Origin: Ignavibacteria bacterium
GTDB taxonomy: Bacteria > Bacteroidota > Ignavibacteria > Tepidaquicellales > OLB5
Assembly: GCA_030835005.1 (NCBI GenBank)
Contig: JAUQWT010000374.1
Coordinates: 1-8,623, forward strand
Direction: 5' to 3'
Length of the DNA: 8,623 nucleotides
A program made the position numbers and the translations under genes. Shown here one piece after another: positions 1-5,388 of the stretch. The notes under the pieces are model-generated. The model made no database searches. It had not been told where the DNA came from and saw only the letters and a list, made by a program, of their open reading frames with translations. How positions within the stretch are numbered: position 1 is the first letter of the stretch; every line of letters begins with the position of its first letter.

Positions 1-1357
1 TACAGTAAGAGCAGGAAATTTCTACGAAGTATTTTCAAGCGGATTAACTTTAAATGCGTTTGAAAGCCGCCCGATCGGATGGAATACAGAGTTTGACGGA
101 GCCAAGCTGAATTTCAAGCATACTTTCGGCAAAAAAGGGAAGATCAAGTTTGATGGAACTATCCTTGGCGGAGGAATGGATTTCACAGATATTTCTGATA
201 CTTCAAGGATAGAGGAGTATTCCATTCGCGCGGGAAATTTTCTGATATCGCCTTTTAAACCTCTTACAATTGGAGGGTCATATCTTTATACAGATGGCAA
301 GATACCGACAGGAAATATCATAACGGATATTTCTGCGGAAATATTTGAAGGTAATATTGGATTGAGCCACAAAGGTTTTAACCTTTTTGTTTCATACGCC
401 AATAAAGTTACTATATCTCAGCCAAATTCGATCTACTCTCAGTCAAAAGCTCCAAGAGGTGACGGTGCGTATGGCTCGCTTTCATACACTAGAGAGGGAT
501 TCGGAATTACGGTTGACTACAAGAATTACCGGTTTAACATTGTTACACCCGATAACCGTAGCTCAACAGATCCGTTTAAAGCGCTGCCTTTTCAAAACGC
601 TCCATCCTGTATTAAAGTATATTCATCAACGCTGCTTTCCAGATTCCCGCATAACGTCGATTTTAATGATGAAGTTGGCTGGCAGGTTGATGTATTCTAT
701 TCTCCTAACGACAAACTTACTTTAAATGCTAATGCATCATTAACAAGCCGGCATTATAATTACATGGATGTTGATACTTCGATATACACAAAATACCAGA
801 GAATTGAAAGAAGCTCGGCTTTCCTGCCGTCAACTAAGAATGAGTTTTCACCATATTGGGAATTATTTCTTGAAGCAGAATATTATGTGAATAAGAATTT
901 GAAGACAAAACTCGGAGTTTCGCGTAAAACCAATATTCTGTACAGTATTGTGGATCCAAACAGCTCTGATATTATCCGCACTTTTACTGTTCCTTTGGAA
1001 ATACAGTATTCGTTTGCAAAAGTTTACGGAGTGAAACTAAACGCTGAATTCCAAACCGCGTATAACAGCTTAAGAGCAGGTGATAAGAATTTCTGGAGCC
1101 AGCTTACTACTTTAAGCATTTCCAGATCACCTAATATAATCCTGTCAGGAACAGTGGAATCCACAAACGATGAAGAAGATGCATCAGGGAAAAAATTGTG
1201 GGTAAAAGGAGAACTCACGTACAAGTTCTCTTCATCCAATGCTATAATGCTTGCTTATGGCAGCGAAAGGGGAGGTCTGCAATGTTCAAGCGGGATCTGC
1301 CGCTATGTTAATCCTTTTAATGGTTTCCGCTTAACATTAATAAATAATTACAATTAA
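1..1357 (+). CDS. DUF6029-like outer-membrane beta-barrel protein (5' end missing)
   Basis: The reading frame is open to the left edge (first whole codon at base 2), so the true start lies outside the window; the ATG at 176 is internal. 451 residues are visible. Near the visible N-terminus is VRAGNFYEVFSSG (residues 2-14) followed by AFESRPIGW. At the C-terminus is YGSERGG, then C428 and C433 in CSSGICR, then NPFNGFRLTL. Both ends look like the DUF6029 family of Bacteroidota, which I recognise from memory. The body is rich in alternating polar/aromatic strands (IGGSYLYTDG, GITVDYKNYRF, VDVFYSP), as in a barrel in the outer membrane. RAGNF occurs again at residues 76-80. It is followed after one base by an Omp28-like lipoprotein gene, so the two are probably translated from one message. 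The function of DUF6029 proteins is not established. The barrel is well supported; the family name is likely but unconfirmed. Confidence 0.78.
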   Translation, partial: TVRAGNFYEVFSSGLTLNAFESRPIGWNTEFDGAKLNFKHTFGKKGKIKFDGTILGGGMDFTDISDTSRIEEYSIRAGNFLISPFKPLTIGGSYLYTDGKIPTGNIITDISAEIFEGNIGLSHKGFNLFVSYANKVTISQPNSIYSQSKAPRGDGAYGSLSYTREGFGITVDYKNYRFNIVTPDNRSSTDPFKALPFQNAPSCIKVYSSTLLSRFPHNVDFNDEVGWQVDVFYSPNDKLTLNANASLTSRHYNYMDVDTSIYTKYQRIERSSAFLPSTKNEFSPYWELFLEAEYYVNKNLKTKLGVSRKTNILYSIVDPNSSDIIRTFTVPLEIQYSFAKVYGVKLNAEFQTAYNSLRAGDKNFWSQLTTLSISRSPNIILSGTVESTNDEEDASGKKLWVKGELTYKFSSSNAIMLAYGSERGGLQCSSGICRYVNPFNGFRLTLINNYN

Positions 1358-1358
1358 G

Positions 1359-2138
1359 ATGAAATATATCTCTATTCTGATTCTGGCCTTAATAATTTCA
1401 GCTGCAGTGATGCTGAACGGGTGCGAAAGTAATGATGTTGCAGGAAGTTCAGTCTGCGTTCCGCTGCCTGTTAACAAAAAAGCGCTATTGGAGTTTTTTA
1501 CTAATGCAGGATGTAACCCTTGTATTGCAGCTCACAATTATCTTGATGAGGTTAGCGAGGGAATTTATGACACCAGCCTGATCATTATAAGTTATCACAC
1601 CAGGTATCCATATCCATTTGATTCTCTTTTTCGTGCAAATATCCCTCATAACCAGGGGAGAAGTGACTATTATGGTATTGGATTTACTCCGCAGGGCAGG
1701 CTTGACGGTGTTAATACAGGGCAATTTTCCGCCGAGAACTGGGGATGCCAGATCAACCAGGAACTCAATACTCAGGAATATTTGCACCTTAGCTTATCCA
1801 AACAATTTGACCCCAATACAGATTCAGGAACTGTAACGGCTAACGTTACACTTGTGAACGCACTTCCTTCAAATGATAATGTAATTCACTTCGTTATTAC
1901 TGAGAATAATATTTCATATGTAACCTCACCTAACGGTATAACGCTACCAAGTCATGTTATGAGAAATATGATAACAGGAAAAGATGGCGAGACAGTTAGC
2001 GTAGGGGCGGGAGTGACAGTTACTAAATCATTTGGTATTTCCCCGAATTGGAATGCGGATGAATGCTATATTGTGGTTTTTGTACAGAATCCGACCTCTA
2101 AACAGGTCTTCGGAGTTGAGAAGATTAAAGTTAACTGA
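1359..2138 (+). CDS. Omp28-like lipoprotein with thioredoxin-type CxxC motif
   Basis: This 259-residue protein begins with a lipoprotein signal: MKY, a hydrophobic stretch at 4-19, and the lipobox LNGC with C22 as the lipidated cysteine, so it should be anchored in a membrane facing the periplasm or surface. LLEFFTNAGCNPC places a CxxC (C52-C55) at the helix start of a thioredoxin fold. Further on, SDYYGIGFTPQGRLDG matches the part of Omp28-related proteins where a cis-proline strand follows. The C-terminal half (about 130-259) has beta-sandwich-like strands. Omp28-family proteins of Bacteroidota share this layout, but their redox activity is largely unproven. The start is the ATG one base after the upstream TAA (TAAGATG); there is no Shine-Dalgarno sequence, which suggests coupling to the upstream barrel gene. 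A strong terminator follows the stop codon. Confidence 0.85.
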   Translation: MKYISILILALIISAAVMLNGCESNDVAGSSVCVPLPVNKKALLEFFTNAGCNPCIAAHNYLDEVSEGIYDTSLIIISYHTRYPYPFDSLFRANIPHNQGRSDYYGIGFTPQGRLDGVNTGQFSAENWGCQINQELNTQEYLHLSLSKQFDPNTDSGTVTANVTLVNALPSNDNVIHFVITENNISYVTSPNGITLPSHVMRNMITGKDGETVSVGAGVTVTKSFGISPNWNADECYIVVFVQNPTSKQVFGVEKIKVN

Positions 2139-2163
2139 CAGTTTTAACTTGGAAAACGAAATT

Positions 2164-2189
2164 AAGAGCACACTTTGTGCTCTTTTTTT
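2164..2189 (+). terminator. Intrinsic terminator after the Omp28-like gene
   Basis: A perfect 9-bp stem, AAGAGCACA (2164-2172) with TGTGCTCTT (2176-2184), has a 3-base CTT loop and runs directly into a T tract ending at 2189. It starts 25 bases after the TGA of the lipoprotein gene. There is no matching A tract on the other side, so it should work only on + strand transcripts. It separates the barrel/lipoprotein pair from the next gene. Confidence 0.9.
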
Positions 2190-2236
2190 ATGGCTCAAAT
2201 AGCTTTTTTAGTGATTCAAATTAACAATATTAGAGT

Positions 2237-2244
2237 TAGATTTG
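2237..2244 (+). promoter_or_regulatory. Possible Bacteroidota-type -7 promoter element (TAGATTTG)
   Basis: TAGATTTG fits the TAnnTTTG consensus of the Bacteroidota primary sigma factor exactly, and it lies between a terminator and the next gene, where a promoter is expected. No TTTG -33 element is visible at the usual 19-20 base spacing. The element ends only 3 bases before the ATG at 2248, so transcription would begin at about the start codon, giving a leaderless message. This could be chance in AT-rich DNA. Confidence 0.35.
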
Positions 2245-2247
2245 TTT

Positions 2248-3150
2248 ATGAACCATTTGTTTATTCTGATCAGAAAATACGGGCTTTTTGCCTCAATCGT
2301 GATATTCGTATTTGTTGTTTCATCCTTTGATTTAAAGGCTCAGGAAAGAGTTAATGGAATAACTATTGATGGCATCAGCAATCTTAATAATATTGTGAAT
2401 AGCATCAGCAGGCACAAAAGCAGGATGACTACCCGTATAGTTTTTGATGAGTGGCAGCCCGCAGCTGAATATTCCAACGCAGTTAACAGAATTGATACAG
2501 TTAGTGATATTATGGGAGAGATCCTTGACAGCTATTATATGAATTCTTATTCAGTCCAGCAGTTCAAGGATAGAGTTGACGAATATGTGGCTGCATTTGG
2601 AAGCAAAGTTGATATTTGGGAAATTGGCAATGAAGTCAACGGCGAATGGCTTGGAAGCACAGATTCTTTAATGGCAAAAGTAATGTATGCTTATGGAAGA
2701 GTTAAAAAACTGGGTTTCAGAAGTGCAGTAACTTTATACTATAATAAAAACTGCTGGGAAAATCCGGAGAATGAAATGTTCCGGTGGTTGAATGAAAATT
2801 TGAGAAATTACAGAAAGTTTGAGCCCGACTACGTATTTGTTTCTTATTATGAAGATGACTGCAACAACCTGCAGCCAAACTGGCAGCAGGTATTTGATAG
2901 CCTTCACACATTGTTCCCAAACTCAAAGCTTGGTATTGGCGAGTGCGGGACTACAATTGCAAACAGAAAAGCGGAATATATTAACAGGTATTACAACATG
3001 AACATAACTACACCAAATTATGTTGGCGGGTATTTTTGGTGGTATTACAGGCAGGATTGCGTGCCATGGAATACCAAACCGCTTTGGCAGGTACTGGAAG
3101 ATGCGATAAATTTTAATGACGGTGGGATTAAGGATGGGGACTCTTATTGA
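2248..3150 (+). CDS. Secreted GH-A-like (glycoside hydrolase) TIM-barrel protein
   Basis: A 300-residue protein with an export signal (hydrophobic segment about residues 11-27, likely cut near LKAQ|E). Two motifs point to a clan GH-A (beta/alpha)8 hydrolase: WEIGNEVNGEW, with E129 in the NE position of the acid/base residue at strand 4, and LGIGECGT, with E232 in the nucleophile position at strand 7. The 103-residue spacing suits the clan. Strand-like pieces such as TRIVFDEW, AVTLYYN, YVFVSYYEDD and GGYFWWYYRQD fit successive barrel strands with an aromatic cleft. I cannot assign a numbered GH family or a substrate. I chose the ATG at 2248; a TTG two codons upstream (2242) is also in frame. 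The gene is flanked by a terminator and a repeat cluster, so it is probably transcribed alone. Loss of catalytic activity cannot be excluded. Confidence 0.75.
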   Translation: MNHLFILIRKYGLFASIVIFVFVVSSFDLKAQERVNGITIDGISNLNNIVNSISRHKSRMTTRIVFDEWQPAAEYSNAVNRIDTVSDIMGEILDSYYMNSYSVQQFKDRVDEYVAAFGSKVDIWEIGNEVNGEWLGSTDSLMAKVMYAYGRVKKLGFRSAVTLYYNKNCWENPENEMFRWLNENLRNYRKFEPDYVFVSYYEDDCNNLQPNWQQVFDSLHTLFPNSKLGIGECGTTIANRKAEYINRYYNMNITTPNYVGGYFWWYYRQDCVPWNTKPLWQVLEDAINFNDGGIKDGDSY

Positions 3151-3188
3151 GTTTTGAACTTTTTGGAATTTAAGCGTCTTGCATCTGA

Positions 3189-3252
3189 TTAGCCACGGGC
3201 TTCAGCCCGTGGATTTAAGATGAGAACTCCGTGCGGCTTTAGCCGCAATTCC
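3189..3252 (+). repeat. Composite two-hairpin repeat, copy 1 (forward)
   Basis: Hairpin A (3193-3212) has the 8-bp stem CCACGGGC/GCCCGTGG with loop TTCA. Hairpin B (3232-3247) has stem TGCGGC/GCCGCA with loop TTTA, followed by CAATTCC. The hairpin centres are 37 bp apart, joined by a linker beginning ATTTAAGATGAGAAC. The unit is preceded by TTAG. It lies just past the stop of the GH-A-like gene and could also act as a transcription stop, although the T run is poor. It aligns with the copies at 3283-3345 and 3370-3432. Confidence 0.85.
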
Positions 3253-3282
3253 TGTTGGATTATTCAAAGAAATAACAAACTC

Positions 3283-3345
3283 TGAATTCTGGCTAAAGCC
3301 GGCTAGTTTTCCATTACTATTCCACGAGCTAAAGCTCGTGGCAAA
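3283..3345 (-). repeat. Composite two-hairpin repeat, copy 2 (inverted)
   Basis: Read on the - strand, hairpin A (3341 down to 3322) is CCACGAGC/GCTCGTGG with loop TTTA, and hairpin B (3302 down to 3289) is an imperfect CCGGC/GCCAG with loop TTTA, followed by AATTC. The centres are 36 bp apart. Compared with copy 1, one stem pair of hairpin A has changed from G-C to A-T on both sides, so pairing is kept. The linker (AATGGAAAACT) resembles that of copy 1 (GATGAGAACT). Confidence 0.82.
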
Positions 3346-3369
3346 TCAATAATGCTATAGTCCTTTTGA

Positions 3370-3432
3370 GTAGCACCGCTCTTTAGAGCGGTTTTAAATA
3401 CGAAAACCAAAATCGGCTTCAGCCGCAATTCC
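3370..3432 (+). repeat. Composite two-hairpin repeat, copy 3 (forward)
   Basis: Hairpin A (3375-3392) has a 7-bp stem, ACCGCTC/GAGCGGT, with loop TTTA; its stem sequence is mostly different from copies 1 and 2 but fully paired. Hairpin B (3414-3425) is CGGC/GCCG with loop TTCA, followed by GCAATTCC-like flanking sequence matching copy 1 (CGGCTTCAGCCGCAATTCC). The centres are 36 bp apart and the linker begins TTTAAATACGAAAAC. The unit opens with GTAG, the tetranucleotide that precedes many REP hairpins. It ends 17 bases short of the dus stop codon. Confidence 0.82.
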
Positions 3433-3449
3433 GACAACTACCGCAAAAC

Positions 3450-4415
3450 CTAAACAACCTCCTTCGAATAGAACTCTCTTATCTCTTCCAATTTGTCTAT
3501 AACCGCATTTAATTCCAAAAGCTGCATTAATGACATACGGAATTTTGAAATATTTGGTAAACCCTTTAAATATCCCGCGTAAAATTTCCTGTGCTCCATT
3601 ATACCGCGCTCTTTTTTACTCTCGTAATTCAGCTTAAGATGCTCAATACAGACTGCGATCTTTTCATCAAGAGTGGGTTCATTGTATTTACCCGTTGCTA
3701 AGTATTCCTTTGACTGGCGGAATATCCACTGGTTATTTATTGCGCCCTGGCCTATCATAACTGCATCCGGCTCATAATTCTCAAATGCGAACTTCACATC
3801 TTCGGGTGTCTTAATATTTCCGTTTAATATGATCGGGATCTTTACCCCCGCATCTTTTATCCTCTTTACCCAGCTCCAGTCTGCTTCACCCTGATTGCCT
3901 TGTACACGCAGCCTGCAATGGACTGTCAGCGCCTGTATGCCGATAGATTCCAGCATCTTCGCAACATCAACTATAACTATGCTGTCTTTATCCCACCCAA
4001 GCCTTGTTTTCAGAGTTACAGGTAATTTAGTGTTACTCATTACGGATTCAGCTATGCGCTTCATCTTTGGCAGATCCTTCAATAGACCCGCACCTTCGCC
4101 TCTTGCAACAACATTTTTTACCCAGCATCCGCAGTTTATATCAATAAAATCGGGACCCGCATCCTCGCATATCTTTGCCGATTCAGCCATCGATTGCTCA
4201 ATCCCGCCATATATCTGTATTCCCAATGGACGCTCTTCCTCCTTGAAGAACAGCTTTTCCTTTGCTTTGCGGGCATTCCTTATTAGCCCCTCAACAGAAA
4301 TAAACTCAGTATAAAGCACATCTGCCCCCAAACGCTTGCATATAAGCCTGAAAGGAGGCTCAGTAACGTCCTCCATTGGTGCCAAAACTATCTTATTCTT
4401 AAAATCCGGTAACAT
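3450..4415 (-). CDS. dus: tRNA-dihydrouridine synthase, DusB-like
   Basis: A 321-residue flavoenzyme that reduces uridine to dihydrouridine in tRNA D-loop/variable positions using FMN and NAD(P)H. Dus hallmarks appear in order: VLAPMEDVTEPPFR (10-23, FMN-binding first strand), YTEFISVEGL, DINCGC with catalytic C97, ARGEGAGLL, TLKTRLGWD, TVHCRLR with H166, ILNGN (196-200), VMIGQGA (phosphate binding) and NNQWIF. The C-terminal helical tRNA-binding domain has EHRKFYAGYLKGLPN. The length is normal for the family. The residue after the catalytic cysteine is Trp98, where Pro is usual (GCP). The start is the first ATG, with no Shine-Dalgarno sequence; TATTTTTG ends 5 bases upstream. The gene may be transcribed separately from the genes to its right. 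Which uridine it modifies cannot be told from the sequence. Confidence 0.93.
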   Translation of the reverse strand: MLPDFKNKIVLAPMEDVTEPPFRLICKRLGADVLYTEFISVEGLIRNARKAKEKLFFKEEERPLGIQIYGGIEQSMAESAKICEDAGPDFIDINCGCWVKNVVARGEGAGLLKDLPKMKRIAESVMSNTKLPVTLKTRLGWDKDSIVIVDVAKMLESIGIQALTVHCRLRVQGNQGEADWSWVKRIKDAGVKIPIILNGNIKTPEDVKFAFENYEPDAVMIGQGAINNQWIFRQSKEYLATGKYNEPTLDEKIAVCIEHLKLNYESKKERGIMEHRKFYAGYLKGLPNISKFRMSLMQLLELNAVIDKLEEIREFYSKEVV

Positions 4416-4420
4416 TAGGG

Positions 4421-4428
4421 CAAAAATA
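4421..4428 (-). promoter_or_regulatory. Possible -7 promoter element for dus (TATTTTTG)
   Basis: On the - strand TATTTTTG matches TAnnTTTG and ends 5 bases before the dus ATG. A TTGAC lies further upstream (4452-4456), but its spacing (about 23-25 bases) is longer than expected, so only the -7 half is supported. If real, the message would be leaderless or nearly so, as suggested for the gene at 2248. Confidence 0.3.
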
Positions 4429-4460
4429 GGAAATAATGAAATAAGTTTTCAGTCAATATA

Positions 4461-4549
4461 TTGTCATGCTGAACGAAGTGCGGCATCCATTATTAATAGA
4501 TTGTCCAAAGAGTACTTCTTCGTCTCTTAAATCAGTCATTGAATGACAA
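4461..4549. repeat. Eroded inverted-repeat (MITE-like) element
   Basis: The 89-bp stretch begins TTGTCATGCTGAACGAAG and ends ATGACAA, giving a 7-bp terminal inverted repeat TTGTCAT/ATGACAA. The start, and the internal CTTCTTCG and GCATCC, recall dispersed palindromic repeats of the TGTCATnCTGAACGAAG type that I know from many bacterial genomes, though the arms here no longer pair well. A near-perfect small palindrome, GTCATT-G-AATGAC (4535-4547), sits at the right end. There are no coding features. The name is an inference. Confidence 0.45.
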
Positions 4550-4557
4550 AATTTTAA

Positions 4558-4577
4558 GAAACTCTTCTTTGAGTTCC
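4558..4577 (-). terminator. Weak possible terminator after the beta-barrel gene
   Basis: On the - strand, GGAACTC (4577-4571) can pair with GAGTTTC (4564-4558), a 7-bp stem with one G-U pair and a 6-base loop. It is followed by TTAAAATTTT rather than a clean T run, and it starts 1 base after the stop codon at 4579. It may end or weaken transcription before dus, but the signal is far poorer than the terminator at 2164-2189. Confidence 0.35.
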
Positions 4578-4578
4578 C

Positions 4579-5370
4579 CTAAAAACTAAAATATATCTTC
4601 GTATTCAGCGCCAGCAAACCTGTATATCTTGCTTTATCCAAAGCAAGGGGAGTGTTTCCTTTCACTGAAGTATTCTTGAAGTACGAATACTCTATCTCAG
4701 TAAATGCATTCAGCTCATTGAACACACTATATGAAAGTCCGGCGCCAATTTTGAAACCCGGCAGCACCGCTGTTTTTTCATATCTGGCTAGTGTATAAGA
4801 GCTTGAATAATAGTTGTAGTAATACTCATCATATGTATAAAACTCTCTAACGCGTTCGGTTGATTCCTTTACAAACTGGAATCCCACGCCTGCTTTAATG
4901 TAAAAAGGTGACTTAATCCTTCCTATTGGGTAAAACTTCAGGTTAATTAGTAATGGAACAGCAAACAGTGTCGAGTTATCATTCTTATCGATGTAATCCA
5001 TATCGCCCTCAGTACCGGTTACAAAATCCGGGTCGGGCCTTCCGCGCAAATGCCAGATGAATGATGATTCCAGTTCAATTGCTGTTTTATTGCTGATGAA
5101 GTATCCTAAATTCGCATCAAGCTGAATAGGGGAGTACATTATTTGAGAATTATCATACTTTTCTCTTTCGTAATACGAAAAATTGCCGTAATTATCGTAA
5201 TAGTCAGGTGTGTAATTGAGCCTTATCGAATACGCTTTGCCAAACTCACCGCCGAGAAATGTTGATACCGAAGTGCCGAATCCCATATAGAACTCACCGG
5301 AACTTTCTTTCTTATAATTCTGAGAAAATGAAATACCTGCGATTAAAACAAGAAGTATTAAATGTTTCAT
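4579..5370 (-). CDS. Outer-membrane beta-barrel protein (porin-family-like), Tyr-rich loops
   Basis: A 263-residue protein with a signal peptide (MKHLILLVLIAGISFSQ, likely cut near residue 16) and a chain of amphipathic strands with glycine-aromatic turns: FYMGFGTSVSTFLGG (27-41), IQLDANLGYF, FYIKAGVGFQFV (156-167), GFKIGAGLSYSVF and FTEIEYSYF. It ends in Phe (KIYFSF), the usual C-terminal barrel-assembly signal. The size fits an 8-10-strand barrel of the OmpA/porin-like superfamily. Two stretches are very rich in tyrosine (53-79 and 178-192, the latter with 8 Tyr in 15 residues), probably surface loops. It starts at an ATG 18 bases after the MFS gene, so the two are likely co-transcribed. 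The ligand or role is unknown, and I see no OmpA peptidoglycan-binding domain. Confidence 0.8.
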   Translation of the reverse strand: MKHLILLVLIAGISFSQNYKKESSGEFYMGFGTSVSTFLGGEFGKAYSIRLNYTPDYYDNYGNFSYYEREKYDNSQIMYSPIQLDANLGYFISNKTAIELESSFIWHLRGRPDPDFVTGTEGDMDYIDKNDNSTLFAVPLLINLKFYPIGRIKSPFYIKAGVGFQFVKESTERVREFYTYDEYYYNYYSSSYTLARYEKTAVLPGFKIGAGLSYSVFNELNAFTEIEYSYFKNTSVKGNTPLALDKARYTGLLALNTKIYFSF

Positions 5371-5388
5371 AATAATTTCGGCTTTAAA

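Noticed and set aside
387..725. 112-codon open frame on the + strand overlapping the DUF6029-like gene
   Set aside because: It is in a different frame within a well-supported longer gene, with no family resemblance.
3375..3400. Hairpin A of copy 3 as a dedicated intrinsic terminator
   Set aside because: The stem is good, but only four T bases follow before AAATA, and the hairpin belongs to the repeat family. It may hinder transcription incidentally.
3189..3432. CRISPR array in the repeat-rich intergenic region
   Set aside because: Only three units, one of them inverted, each carrying two hairpins, with spacers of 30 and 24 bp and sequence drift between units. No cas genes are nearby.
3895..4314. 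139-codon open frame on the + strand inside dus
   Set aside because: It is the complement of conserved Dus motifs, without its own motif or start context.
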